NCBI RefSeq assembly: GCF_019320115.1
Contig: NC_089597.1
Span: 123,963,485-124,027,484 of the forward strand
DNA from: Miscanthus floridulus
Taxonomy: Eukaryota > Streptophyta > Magnoliopsida > Poales > Poaceae
DNA: 64,000 nucleotides
Direction of reading: 5' to 3'
Positions within the stretch are counted from its first letter, which is position 1. Each line of letters opens with the position of its first letter. Shown here piece after piece: positions 12,330 through 22,641 of this stretch. The translations under genes and the position numbers were made by a program. A model generated the notes under the pieces. The model was not told the DNA's origin. It ran no database searches and was given only the letters and a program-made list of their open reading frames with translations.

Positions 12330-12600
12330 GACCGCGTGAGACCGGGCCCACCGCGCGAGCGGGGGAGCGAGGGAGCGCGCGGAGAAGGAAACGCATGGAG
12401 GCAGACGGACGACCCCAAGTTCGATTGTCTGCATCAAAATATATCCGTTAGTCTTTTTTAGTTGTAAGAGATGAGAAATAAACTGATACCGAGTATATCC
12501 TTATCGAGGTTGGATCGTACTACAAAGCGACGGTGGTAATGCCATTCAAACAGATAGGTAATACATCAGAGCGACGGTGATGCTGTCCTCCACACACGCG

Positions 12601-12865
12601 GGTCGTGGTACAACGTGACGGAAACAACGACCTGATCACGAACGGATCATAAGCCAACACGGCGGTGTGAGTGTACACCCACACAGGTGGGTCGTGCTCC
12701 GATGCAACGGAAACAACGACCTGATCACGGACGAATCATAAGCTAATACGGCGGTGTTAGTGTATACCAACACAGCCGGGTCGTGCTCCAATGCGACAGA
12801 AGTAGGGACCTTATTACGGGCGGATCATAAGCCAATACGGCGGTGTGAGTGTACACTGCAGACGG
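12601..12865. repeat. Tandem repeat, three units of about 90 bp
   Basis: GGTCGTG starts units at 12601, 12691 and 12779. Each contains CCTGATCACG-like, CGGATCATAAGCCAA-like and ACGGCGGTGTGAGTGTA-like blocks with moderate divergence. It lies just right of the Helitron and has no coding sense. Confidence 0.75.
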
Positions 12866-13733
12866 TCTCAGATAGCGACGGCGATGACTACGACTATCAC
12901 TGCCGACAGCTTACTGCCGAGGCTGAAATTGGACTGCGACGTGGGTTACGATACGGCTGCGGCTGTGAAAGGTACGAGTGTAGTAGTGCATCCCGACTCA
13001 CCATGACCACAAAACATAGTAGAGGCCAAAATCCTACTGTAATAGCACTAAGTTTAACCGCAGATTAGAGGCCAGCAAACAATATTGAACTATGATCCAT
13101 TAAGCCATTGATAGATATTGATCTACTATATTTATTAAAAGAACAATCGCAAATGAAATTAGAACAGATTTCCGTGATGACTGACAATGACAAAGATCTG
13201 TCAACAAATTAAAGAGGACGTGCACAATGCACCAATATTTAGACAATGGACATGCCTCCGTTTTTGACCGACAGCGGATGGTTCTTCGATTGTGCACATA
13301 TCAGTACGGAGGACTTTTTAATAATGACAAGCATAATACAATTTGTATAAAATCTAAATTGCAGAGAGTAAAATATCGAAAGGCAAAAAGGTTTATTTTG
13401 TGTGACACTACAGAATCTCAGTAAGAATAGACATGATTATCAAAAAAATTATTCAACTCAAAGTCGTCATCTCATCCCAAGAATTCTCTCTATCAAGCTT
13501 ATCAAAAAAAATGTTGTCAGAAACTGCTGCAGCATGTCACTTGAAGGTTCGAGTAAATTAGTAAAATCACGTTTAAGCAGTTCTTTGGGGTTTTAAGCAT
13601 ACTTAGTGATGACAGACCTGATCCTAGAAAATAAATAGCATGTGACACAAACAGTTCATCCATTGCTCTCCATTCACCTATCAGCTTGTACAGGATTTGA
13701 TTGCCTATCAGCCTATGTGAGATTGTAGCTTTT

Positions 13734-13829
13734 CGGCGCTCGTTGGTTTTAGCTAGGACTTATCAGCCACTCACAACAAACCAGCACTAGTCGGACTTAT
13801 CAGTCCAGAAACCAACAAGCGAACAGGCT
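13734..13829. mobile_element. Small hAT-type MITE (same family as 62896-63011)
   Basis: The right end reads CAGAAACCAACAAGCGAACAGGCT and the interior has ACTTATCAGCC...GGACTTATCAG, matching the better-preserved copy at 62896. The left terminal repeat is partly lost (GCTCGTTGGTTTTAGC). No TSD is visible. Confidence 0.55.
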
Positions 13830-14119
13830 GTTTAACTACATATTAGTGGTCAATCTCAAAAACAACAAATTAGCTGGCCTTACCTTGAGGGAAGGCCGAT
13901 GCCAACCAGGGGACAGGCTTCGTGCTACTGCAGCGAATATCTGGGCGGAAGCTTAGCGATGGTGGTGACTTCGGCGATTTCGTGTGGCCAGAGGGGGCAG
14001 GGGCGCAATCCACGTCCTCCTCTGTCGGCGTGGAGAGAGGAAGGGGAACCGTGTGTTTAGGACCTCATCCACGGCACAAGTGCCTTTGAGGGCTCCACTC
14101 CACCGTGAGCCCGACGTGG

Positions 14120-14920
14120 AGAAGAAGAGGATATCGGTTTCTTCGGTTTTCGGTTTTCGGTTTTGGCTTCGTTTTTTGCTTTCTGTGACTTTGGTTTTCG
14201 GTTTCGGTACGGTTTTGGAGCAAGAGAAACCGAGAAGCCGAGTAAACCGAGCAGAGCCTGGAGAGTCGCTGCTCTGCTCCTGCGTCGCACGTTGACGCGT
14301 CCACCCCACCATCGCCAGTCCAGCCCACTCGGCCCAACATGCCTCCACTCCCACCACACTCCGCAGTCCTGACCGGTGACGGCCCTATCCGCAAACCGCA
14401 AGCACTCGCTCCCGTAGGCGGTAGGCCGCAGCTGTGCCGCACTGGCCCCAAACCTAACCCTATCCCGGCGCGAGCGAGGGCCGAGGGCTGTGGCGGAGCG
14501 ACGGCGCTAGTGCGAGCGCGAGGTCGCGGCGGCGGCAGCGCGACCGCGAGGCGGGCTCGGGCGCTTCGGGACTTCGGCGGCGCGAGCGCGACCGCGACCG
14601 CGAGACAGGTAGCGATTCGGCGAGCGTCGAGCAGGGTGGCGCAGCGCTCCCGCGCGTGGCGGGGCCGGTGCGGCGAGCGACGGCCGACACAGGCTTTCTA
14701 CGAGCCCGGCGGATCTGTTCTTCCCCGTTCCCTTTCGATTTTTCTTCCCCGTTCTGGCATTTTCACTTCGATTTTTTCTTCTGTGCTAGCTTCCGAACCG
14801 ATATAACTGTAACCGAACTCGTCGGTTTTTAATTCGAACATCGGTTGCTGATATCTAGAAACCGAAGTTTTTTTTTAACAAACCGAACCGATTTGTCGGT
14901 TAAAACCGAATGCCCAGCCT
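14120..14920. repeat. CGGTTT/AACCGA-rich repeat, probable transposon remnant
   Basis: The left part is dense in TTCGGTTTTCGGTTTT. The right part (14800-14915) is dense in AACCGAACCG and ends AAAACCGAATGCCCAGC. Such opposed CGGTT-rich flanks are common in grass DNA-transposon ends, but I could not find a TSD or fix the borders. Open frames inside (14339-14806) are GC-rich and low in complexity, and are not accepted as genes. Confidence 0.3.
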
Positions 14921-14935
14921 GACCCACCCAAGGCG

Positions 14936-16285
14936 CAATCAGTGGCAGACACCGTCTGTTCGGATGGCGTAAATGATCGTGGATTATTGTTTGAGGGAGA
15001 GAAGAAAAACACTATTTCAGCCGATTGTTTACGACCCAACAAACCGGCTGCGACTCGTCCCGATGCACGTGCGGCCTCCTGACTATCGACGCCACCCACC
15101 GCGCGGACGTGGCAACTTGGGTCACGCCGCCAATCCAGCGCCACCGCCGCCGGCCATTGGACACCGCTTCTCCCTCCCTTTGGTGGCCACGGGCCCATGG
15201 TGCCAGGCCCCAATGACCACCGCAGTCTGTGGCACCGCTGCGGGTCGTCGGATGCTGCCTCTCGGCTAACAGAGGTCTAGTCGGCCGAGAGCCTAGCCCG
15301 CACTCAGCTCTGTCAGGTCTTGTTTACTTCCTCAAAAAAAAATTTACACCATATCCCATCGAAGGCTTAGAACATATACATAAAATATTAAATACTTCGT
15401 ATAGACTAAAAAATAATTAATTGTACAGATTGTGACCACTTTACGAGACGAATTTTTTAACCCTAGTTAGTCCATGATTTGATAATAAATTACTACAGTA
15501 CATATGCGCTAATGACGGATTGATTAGGTTTAATAAATTCGTCTCGCGGTTTACGAACAGATTCTGTAATTTGTTTTTTATTAGTATCCGAACACCCCAT
15601 GCGATACTTCTATATAACACCTGATATGACACCTCAAAACTTTACACACACGAACTAAACAAGGCCTAGACTGTCTTGAATCTAGGTTAAGTGGTCAAGT
15701 CATTCTAGATTTTTGGTATTTCTTTATTCTCAGGGACAGATCTGGGCCTAAAGCCTTTAGGGCTAGGCCCCAGTTGTGTCCTAGTAACATTTACTAATAC
15801 TTGTAGTATTGGCCAACGAAGATAGGCTCAAAAGCAATCAGTGGGCAGGCAGAGCCTCCTGAAGTCGCGAGTCCACGACTCGTCCCGATGCCTCCCGATT
15901 CCGCCGCGTCTCCGCCATGCCCGTTTGGCCTCCTGAGTCCCAGGCTCTCGACGTGCGGACGCGGCGACGTGAGTCACGCCGCCAGTTCAGTGCCACTGCC
16001 ACTGCCACTGGCCCCCGGATCGGACGCCGCTTCTCCCTCTCTTTGGTGGCCTCCCTGGCCACGAGCTCACGATGCTAGGCGCCAGCGACTACCGCGGTCT
16101 AGGGCACCACTACCGGCAACCGGATGCCGCCTCTCAGCTAACCGAGGTCTAGTCGGTCGAGAGCCTGGCCCTCCCTCGCTTTGTCGGTCAGTCTGGAATC
16201 TAGGTTAAGTGGTCAACACATTGTCGATTTCTTTTTTTTTTCTTCGAAAGACACATTGTCAATTTCTGGTATCTCTTTATTCTCT
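14936..16285. repeat. Diverged tandem duplication (copies 14936-15735 and 15833-16285)
   Basis: Both copies contain, in order: GCAATCAGTGG, ACTCGTCCCGATGC, GGACGCCGCTTCTCCCTC-like, CTTTGGTGGCC, GGATGCCGCCTCTC-like, AGGTCTAGTCGG, GAGAGCCT and AATCTAGGTTAAGTGGTCAA. Copy 1 is interrupted by a MITE at 15316-15666, while copy 2 runs through that point. No intact frame is conserved between the copies, so the source sequence is unknown. Confidence 0.7.
15316..15666. mobile_element. MITE of the TTGTTTAGTTCC family
   Basis: It starts GGTCTTGTTTACTTCC and ends GAACTAAACAAGGCC. The interior has the signature GAGACGAATT and TTAGTCCATGATTTG seen in four other copies in this window. The second copy of the surrounding duplication lacks it, which gives a natural empty site for the insertion. 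Confidence 0.75.
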
Positions 16286-16780
16286 AATACTCTATTCCGT
16301 TATAGATATGTAGATCAATAGTCATGTGGACAGTAGATTGTAGTCTCGTAGAATGTATGCTATCAATTTTTCTATTTAATATTTTGATTTGATTGATCAT
16401 TAATCTAAATATTACAAATTGTTAAGAATAAAGAGAACCAAAACTTCTCGTGTTGACGTCACACAACCACGTCTAGTTCAAGAACCATAAACATCTCAGT
16501 CTCCAACTCCAGAAATAACTAAACCTCCACCTCCATCTCTACGTCAAGAACAAGAAATAGTTGGAACTAGAGCAATAAACAATTGGAACTAGAGCTAGTA
16601 CGTGTTGCACAAGAAGAACTAGAAGTAGTATTCCTACCATATAGTTGAGCCAGACTCCTCCACTTGACCGCACTGAGGATGGTAAGATTCCAATCATATG
16701 CGAATGCAAAACGAAGGGTGGAGACCCGCTGAAGTGCAAAACGAAGGCTGGAGACACAACAGGAAACGGCTAATTTGCCG

Positions 16781-17104
16781 GGAGCAAAAAAATTTGCCGG
16801 GTGCTTTTATCGGGCACCCGGCAAAGGAATTCTTTGCCGGGTGCCAGGCCTGGCGGCACCCGGCAAAGAAAGGTCTCCGGCAAAGCAGCCTTTGCCGGGT
16901 GCCGGCCACTCGGCAAAATATGGCCGCCGGCAAAGGTGGCCGGCTTGACGGCGGCTAGCTGCCGTCAGCCTTTGCCGGGTGCCACACCGTTAGGCACCCG
17001 GCAAAGAATTTTTGTATTTTTTTTAAATTTCTTTGCCGGGTGCCCCATGACCTGGCACCCGGCAAAGGCTTCTTTGCCGGGTGCCCGGGGTGGCACCCGG
17101 CAAA
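16781..17104. repeat. Left subterminal repeat array of the CACTA element
   Basis: About ten copies of TTTGCCGGGTGCC or its inverse GGCACCCGGCAAA, often as close inverted pairs able to form hairpins. Such motifs bind the TNPA-like protein in CACTA families (family knowledge). Confidence 0.85.
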
Positions 17105-18039
17105 AAAATTTTTTTGTTTTTTTACCCTATTTTTTTGTGGGGACTTCCTACAGTAAATATATCCCTATTTCAAAATTTGGGACAATTATGAGTTTTTTAA
17201 CTATATTTCCTTAATTTTTTCCGTTTCATTGAATTTTTCCGACTATTCCAAATTTGAACTGCAGGTACATGAAATAATGGAATTTGGTCATTCAAAAAAT
17301 AGTATTCATGATATTTAGGCTATGTCGAGGCCGTATGCAGGAAGTGGCATGAAATGTCGCGCATCATGTTGTCGTAACATGACGATGTACTCGCGGGGGA
17401 AGTTTATTTAAATTATATAAAATCCAAACGATGTCCGAAAATCACGAAACTTGTCGATGTGTCTTGTTATCACATGTGGAGGCCCTGGTAAAAAATTGAG
17501 AAAGTTTCAAGCAAGTTGCGACGTCGGCTGCCTAAAACCCAGACATCTATTTAAAAAAAAATAAAAAAATTTCTTTGCCGGGTGCCGTCGTCACCTGGCA
17601 CCCGGCAAAGGCCCATGACTAAAAAGGCCGGCCCATGTCCCAACCCTAACCTATTCCAGCAGACGGTTCGACCCCGCCGCCGCGCTCCGCCGCCGCCCTC
17701 GTGCTCCGCCGCGCCGGCGCCTTGCTCTGCCGCCCAGTCTCGGCGATCCCGCGGCGCCGGCACCGGCGGCCCAGCGCCCGCGCGAGCCGCGCCCAACGCC
17801 CGGCGGCCGACCGGCGCTCCCGCCCGGATCCGGCGGCCCCGCGGCCACGGCCCCGCCCCGACAACCCCGACGGTGCTCGGCCCGGCCGGCGCTCGGCCGG
17901 CGTTCCTGCCTGGCCCCGGCGCCCCAGCCTCGTCGACCGCGGTGGCCACGTGGCCCCACCTCGCCGGCCATCCCCGACGAGGCCGGCTGCCCGTGGTCCG
18001 GCCGCCGGGCTCCTCCCGCCATCGGCCAGCAGTAGAGGA

Positions 18040-18165
18040 GGTAGGTGGAAGAAGGGAGGAGGAAGGAAGAAGAAGAAAAAGAAGGGGGAGGAGGAAGAGG
18101 AAAAAAGAGAAGGGGAGGAGGAAGAAGAGGAAGAAAGAGAAGGGGGAGAAGGAAGAAGAGGAAGG
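18040..18165. repeat. Purine-rich (GAAGAAGAGG) low-complexity tract
   Basis: A run of AGG/AAG/GAG triplets inside the CACTA element. It creates long Lys/Glu- or Ser/Phe/Leu-rich open frames on both strands (17551-18343), which are compositional. Confidence 0.85.
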
Positions 18166-18296
18166 TGCCGACCTGACCGCCCGTCGATCCCCGCGCCGTT
18201 CCGACCGGCCGTTGATCCTCGCGCTGCTGCGGTCATCCCCGCCGTCGTCGCCGGCCCTCGCTCTTGCCGTTCTTGCCGCCAAGGTAAGCCCTACCC

Positions 18297-18550
18297 TTGT
18301 AGTGTTAGTAGTAGTAGTAGTTAGTAGTGTTAGTAGTAGTTAGTTGTAGTGTTAGTAGTAGTAGTTAGTAGTTTTAGTTGTAGTGTTAGTTGTAGTAGTT
18401 AGTAGTGTTAGTTGTAGGGTTAGTAAATAGTAGTAGTTAGTAAGTAGTAGTGGTTAGTAGTAGTAGTTGTTAATAGTTAAGTAGTTCTTACTATTAGCAT
18501 TGTTAGTAGTTAAGTAGTTGTTAGTAGTAGTTGTAGGGTTAGTAGTAATT
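18297..18550. repeat. GTAGTAGTTAGT-type microsatellite
   Basis: About 250 bp of irregular GTAGTA/GTTAGT repeats just after a possible donor site (AAGGTAAGCC), probably within an intron of the CACTA-encoded transcript. Confidence 0.9.
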
Positions 18551-18625
18551 GTTGTTGTACTACTTCAATACTTTCATGTGCATGGAAAGAGAACTAAAGT
18601 ACATGGCTCCTCTTGATATATTGGT

Positions 18626-18724
18626 GGTTGTTGGCCTTCGTGTCCATGTTTGGTATATATGTGGTTGTTGGCCTTCGTGCCATGTTTGGTATATATGTGG
18701 TTGTTGGCCTTCGTGCCATGTTTT
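18626..18724. repeat. Tandem repeat, three units of 36-37 bp
   Basis: GGTTGTTGGCCTTCGTG begins units at 18626, 18662 and 18699, each followed by CCATGTTTGGTATATATGT (the last is diverged). Confidence 0.85.
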
Positions 18725-19086
18725 TTGTAGGTTTTGGGAACCTCCCCGTGCAGGGGAGGTGCTGCCGAAATTTTGAGTCGACACTAACCATTTTTGCCCT
18801 TCTTTGCAGGAGGAGGACCCGTGGGAGGGACTCGGCGACCTCGATCGTCTTCGTCGGCGCTGCGGGTCTTCCTGCACCGCGTCGACTCGCCACTGCACCG
18901 ACTCTCCACCGCCCCGCTACCCGGACCTCACCGCCACCCTAGGTATAACCCCTCTATCCGTATGTGGTCTTTGGTCACGTAACCTAGTTAGGTGTCTCCC
19001 GTTCGAAAGAGATACGGTCGGAGATATGCGGACCTTTGCATATCTGCGACCGTATCTATTTCGGATTGTCCACGCTTTTTGGACAG

Positions 19087-19287
19087 CCCGCGGATGCGTA
19101 GTTGAGGTTAGTTTTCATGCTCCGCTCCGGTTCGAGACGGTGTTTCGGCATCACCTCTCCGTTGTTCTCTGGATACACACTCTCCCTTGCAGGACGTGTA
19201 TCGGGAGAACGACGGGGAGGTGCTGCCGAAATTCCGTCTCGGATAGGAGCGGAGCATGGAAACTAACCTCATCTACACATCCGCGGG
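19087..19287. repeat. Long inverted repeat (hairpin) inside the CACTA element
   Basis: The left arm (19087-19180) starts CCCGCGGATGCGTAGTTGAG and runs through CATGCTCCGCTCC and CGGCATCACCTCTCCG. The right arm (19194-19287) is its near-complete inverse, containing CGGGGAGGTGCTGCCG and GGAGCGGAGCATGG. Arms of about 94 bp are separated by about 13 bp. A smaller hairpin (AGATACGGTCGGAGATATGC) lies just upstream at 19009-19056. Confidence 0.8.
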
Positions 19288-19510
19288 TGGGATTAGGACC
19301 TATCCTCACCTATTAGAGAGTGGGGACACCGAGGTGGCCGAGCGGGAAAGACAAGCCGAGCGGGAGAGACAGGCCAAGCAGCTGGCGGAGATTACGATGT
19401 TCCTGCAGAACTTTGGGCAAGTGAACGGTGTACCTGTGCCGATGTTTGCTCCAGCGCCGCCGCCAGTTGTAGTTAGTCCAGTGAGTATGAATCCATATTG
19501 CTTCGACTAG
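19256..19510 (+). pseudogene. Transposase_24-like C-terminal tail encoded by the CACTA element
   Basis: The frame contains AERERQAERERQAKQLAEIT then FLQNFGQVNGVPVPMF and a proline-rich end. Plant CACTA-associated transposase_24 proteins end in a similar charged coiled coil followed by Q/P-rich sequence (recognition from memory). The start Met lies inside the right arm of the inverted repeat. The upstream exon-like block after TTTGCAG at 18810 encodes EEDPWEGLGDLDR. A full protein cannot be assembled. Confidence 0.35.
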
Positions 19511-19929
19511 TGCTTTCATTAGATGACCCACTCTAAGTGCCTGAATCTCTTGTCCTTTATGCAGCCTTCGTCGGCGGGTTCGAATAACCCATCTCAGGCG
19601 CAAGCAAGCGGTGCCGTTCACCAGGCACTCAGTTTCCTCCCCACCTTTAGTTTGCATCTCTTTTTCACCGCTTGATGGACATGTGATGCACTGTGATCCA
19701 CTATCGACTTGTTTCGATGGTAATTGGACCTATTATGTTTGTGATGTCGTGTATGTGAGGTATTGTATTCGCGATGTGATATATATGTGTGGGATTGAGT
19801 TTGTGATGAGATGGATGTGATATATATGTGCTATATTGTCTTTGTGATGCTTCAGATGTGGTATATATCTTTCATATGCTGTGTTTGTGATTATAGAATC
19901 AAAAAACAAAATAAAAAAATTAATTTTTG

Positions 19930-20440
19930 AGGCTTTGCCGGGTGCCCTGGCCCTGGCACTCGGCAAAGCTGGGAATTCCAGAATTCCCAGCTTTGCCGAG
20001 TGCCAGGGCCAGGGCACCCGACAAAGTTTTTAAAAAAAAAAATTCTTTGCCGGGTGCCCCATGACCTGGCACCCGGCAAAGAAATTACGAAAAAAAATAA
20101 AAACTCTTTGCCTGGTGCCCCTGTGGTGCGACACCCGGCAAAGAAATTATAAAAAAAATAAAAAATCTTTGCCGGGTGCCTCCCGGCACGGCACCCGGCA
20201 AAGAAAATTTGAAAAAAAAAAATCTTTGCCGGGTGCCTCTGACATGGCACCCGGCAAAGCAAGGGATGACGGAGCCGGCGCCGTAACGACCACTTTTCTT
20301 TGCCGGGTGCCGGGTTATAAAAAGCACTCGGCAAAGAAATCTTTGCCGACTAACTTTTTGCCGGGGGCTCTTTGCCGAGTGCTGCACCCGGCAAAGGCTT
20401 TGCCGAGTGCAAAGTAGCCAAGCACCCGGCAAAGCGCCTG
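19930..20440. repeat. Right subterminal repeat array of the CACTA element
   Basis: Seven or more closely paired copies of CTTTGCCGGGTGCC and its inverse, separated by A-rich spacers. The outermost copies lie directly next to the CACTACTGGATTC terminus. Confidence 0.85.
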
Positions 20441-20541
20441 AATCCAGTAGTGAGACTTGCTGAAGTGCAAAACGTTGATCTAAAAGACAGGGTTTCCAGA
20501 GTTTTTAAAGTGTGAGGGGGGCACCCCTAGTTCCGCCACTG

Positions 20542-21585
20542 GTCACCTCTGCATGTGAGTACTAATGTACCAATGGATCTAGCATGACCAAGATACCCTC
20601 AGATATATATAGCAAATAAAGGGAAACAGCCAGAACTTTGTAAAAAACTAGTGTCACCAGGACCATAGACCTTGCCAAGGAATCCTCATGATCGTATTTA
20701 CCGTAACGCTGGAGTAAAACCATTTAGTATTCATCTAAGCCAACACACATGTATTTTATACTTTCAAGATGCTATTTTAACGAAGTAAAATATATCTGAC
20801 ACGATTTCCTCTCTATTTTACCAAACGCCAGAGTAAACCACAGTGAGCGGCCATCCTTGACTTTCCAAATAGCCAATTTGCTACACCGTCCAATCAGTTT
20901 CAAGTGAAATTTTCAGAACTAGTAGTTGTGAAACTCATCGCATTTTACATACCACTAAACTGTGGCTACAGGAGCAATCGCTGAACAACCTCCAAACTAC
21001 GGTGGAAGCCATGGCGCCCCCAAAGTTTGCAGAGGATGAAAAGAACAACTCACCATGCCAGTTCATTTTTTTGAAACGGCATTGTAAGATAGCAATAATA
21101 TCCCAGCTTTCTATGACAGTTCATCAAATTAGACGGTCATAAGCACTCGATCAGATGGTCACAAGCGCTATCAGCAACTGGGTGAGACCTCTTGTCGGAG
21201 GCCAGCGTGAGAACCGCTGCCATGGCTTTCCCGCTTCGACGCTTCGTCGGGAGGCGGGGGGCCGTCCGTGGTTCGCTGGAGTCTGGAGACGGAACGGGAA
21301 CCGTGGTGGGCCGACGGTGTCCTGGCCCGCGGCAGAGAGGTAGGGTAGTATTCATAAGGGTGTTACGGGGCCCGCAAGTCAGGAGAGGTGGCGGGGTTGG
21401 TCCGGCCCAGTTGGCCCAAAAAGCGTCCCACTTCCAACACGGATGCCGGTTGCGAGTGCGTACCGGTGCTGGATGGGGGATCCGCATCCGCAACGGAATC
21501 AACGGCGCGCGTGAAAAGAGGAAGGAGCGGATCGGAGTCCGGTGCAGAGAAGGAAAGGACCCAATAGCGTCTAGAGTTGCGGGGG
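20542..21585. other. Intergenic stretch upstream of the 220-codon gene
   Basis: About 1 kb with no recognisable gene or transposon ends. It presumably holds the promoter of the gene at 21654. The open frame that continues from 21192 into that gene is upstream leader; the TATA box at 21586 makes transcription of it unlikely. Confidence 0.4.
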
Positions 21586-21596
21586 CTATATATTGC
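21586..21596 (+). promoter_or_regulatory. TATA box of the 220-codon gene
   Basis: CTATATATTGC lies 58 bp before the ATG at 21654, with a GC-rich upstream flank. Initiation would fall near 21620, giving a leader of 30-40 bp. This also favours the 21654 start over the longer frame from 21192. Confidence 0.6.
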
Positions 21597-21653
21597 GACC
21601 CCCTTCCTTCCCTGTACCAACACAAGACCGTAGCCGCCGCCGCGAGAGAGGCC

Positions 21654-22316
21654 ATGGCGGAGGTGACGAGGGTGCTGGGGGAGATGCAGCTCGACACTGA
21701 GGGGGGGTTGGTGCCTGCGAGGGGCTCTGTTCCTCTCTACTCGAGGCGCCGCTCCAAGTTCGTGAAGGATGATTCGGCGGCCGTCGGCGCCACCAAGGCT
21801 GACCGCAAGATGGCGGTTGCGAGGAACAAGGACGTCGGCAGCTTCATCGGCGAGATCGGCGTCACCAAGGCTGAGCTGGCGAACAAGAAGGCGGCCGGGA
21901 CAGGCATGGTGAAGGCGGCATCCTGGAGCGACTTCGGGACCTGCGGCACCAAGCCTGCAGCGGGGAACAAGACGGCGCCTGGGAGCGAGCCGGGGCCAAA
22001 GGAGGAGCGCAAGGCCGAGCCGGCGGTGGCTATGATCACGAAGGAGACGGTGCCCGACTCCTTCATCGACAGGATCAAGACACGTCCCTCGCCGAAGCTG
22101 CCTCCTCTCTCCCAAGAAGAAATCGAACTCTACTCCGAGTTCTTCCCCGAGGAACCCGAGGCCATAGCACTCCAGCTTGAAAACATCACCCGTTGCAATT
22201 ACTTCGTGGACCTGGAGCAGGACTGCCTGAGGCAGCACGCGCAGAAGGGGTACGCCGAGGTGGGCGTCGACTTCACCAACGGTATCAAGCAGATCTTTAT
22301 CCTTCCCCAGGAGTAG
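21654..22316 (+). CDS. Intronless 220-aa protein of unknown function
   Basis: The ATG is in a strong context (GAGGCCATGGCG) behind a TATA box, and the frame is open for 220 codons to TAG. The protein starts MAEVTRVLGEMQLDTEGGLV, continues VPLYSRRRSKFVKDD, and has a Lys/Ala/Pro-rich, probably disordered middle. It ends in a compact acidic part (LSQEEIELYSEFFPEEPEA) with a CNYFVDLEQDCLRQH stretch and FTNGIKQIFILPQE at the C-terminus. There is no signal peptide, membrane helix or motif I know. Strong GC bias in the 5' half and at third positions is typical of grass genes. The intact frame, promoter and codon bias argue that it is real; the function is unknown. Confidence 0.75.
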   Translation: MAEVTRVLGEMQLDTEGGLVPARGSVPLYSRRRSKFVKDDSAAVGATKADRKMAVARNKDVGSFIGEIGVTKAELANKKAAGTGMVKAASWSDFGTCGTKPAAGNKTAPGSEPGPKEERKAEPAVAMITKETVPDSFIDRIKTRPSPKLPPLSQEEIELYSEFFPEEPEAIALQLENITRCNYFVDLEQDCLRQHAQKGYAEVGVDFTNGIKQIFILPQE

Positions 22317-22465
22317 GTGGGCATCGTGAGGGAAGTGTGTGCATCCTACGAAAGTGAGTGCAGGGTTTCGTTTCGGTGGAGCAAGGTTGTCTAATTGTTA
22401 TTAATTCGCCCCTGTTTAATTATTTATCATCTTTAGTACTGTACCGTCGATCTTTAGTACTGTTA

Positions 22466-22545
22466 AGATGTTGGCTATCAGTATGTGAAGATGTTGGCTA
22501 TCAGTATGTGATGATGTTGGCTACTCGGATATCAGTATGTGATGT
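22466..22545. repeat. Short tandem repeat GATGTTGGCTATCAGTATGT
   Basis: Three imperfect units of about 24-33 bp just downstream of the 220-codon gene, possibly within its 3' UTR. Confidence 0.7.
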
Positions 22546-22641
22546 TCGTATTGGGTCTGCATTATTGATGATATGATATATTGGGTCTGCCTGTTCCTTT
22601 TTTTTTTAACATTGCATTCAACTTACACTGCCGATTCTAGT

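Larger units (their letters stand above)
8152..12471 (-). mobile_element. Non-autonomous Helitron carrying host gene fragments
   Basis: Read on the minus strand the element starts TCTCTTACAACTAAAAAAG (from 12471), directly after an A (12472 on the plus strand is T). It ends with a GC-rich hairpin (8164-8181) about ten bases before TTAG, followed by T (8151). Grass Helitrons start TC, end CTRR after such a hairpin, and insert between A and T without a TSD. The final TTAG would be a CTAG with one transition. Inside, all on the minus strand, are helitron-type basic protein remnants (8830-9771) and fragments of three unrelated genes (11.2-12.0 kb). Ends and cargo support each other; the exact 3' base is less certain because of the altered CTRR. 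Confidence 0.65.
16755..20452. mobile_element. CACTA (En/Spm) transposon, non-autonomous
   Basis: The right end read inward is CACTACTGGATTCAGGCGC and the left end is CACAACAGGAAACGGC (CACTA with one change). Both are flanked by the 3-bp duplication AGA (16752-16754, 20453-20455). Both ends carry arrays of the TTTGCCGGGTGCC subterminal motif in direct and inverted orientation. At 3,698 bp it has no full TNP2-type transposase; only a glutamine/arginine-rich tail resembling plant transposase_24 C-termini remains (19256-19510). It sits in a host tandem repeat, since GCTGAAGTGCAAAACG occurs on both sides. Confidence 0.85.
15731..20541. mobile_element. Possible hAT element remnant hosting the CACTA element
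   Basis: The left end CAGGGACAGATCTGGG resembles the inverted right end CAGTGGCGGAACTAGGGG (20541 leftwards), the kind of terminus found on plant hAT elements. Minus/plus fragments around 16540-16750 look like degraded N-terminal hAT transposase. No 8-bp TSD is visible, and one copy of the local duplication falls inside, so the borders are doubtful. Confidence 0.25.

Noticed and set aside
12037..12451. Poly-Pro and poly-Gly open frames
   Set aside because: They come from a 32-base G run and flanking GC-rich sequence in the Helitron; no domain.
17551..18343. Frames of 196-253 codons on both strands
   Set aside because: Purine-tract and CpG composition inside the CACTA element; translations are low-complexity Arg/Pro or Lys/Glu runs.
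19087..19287. Calling the hairpin a microRNA gene
   Set aside because: Arm length and position in a transposon are equally expected for siRNA-producing foldbacks; no small-RNA evidence is available.
20061..20432. Frames of about 115-147 codons near 20 kb
   Set aside because: They read through the CACTA subterminal repeats (translations repeat LCRVPG and RHPAK) and are not genes.
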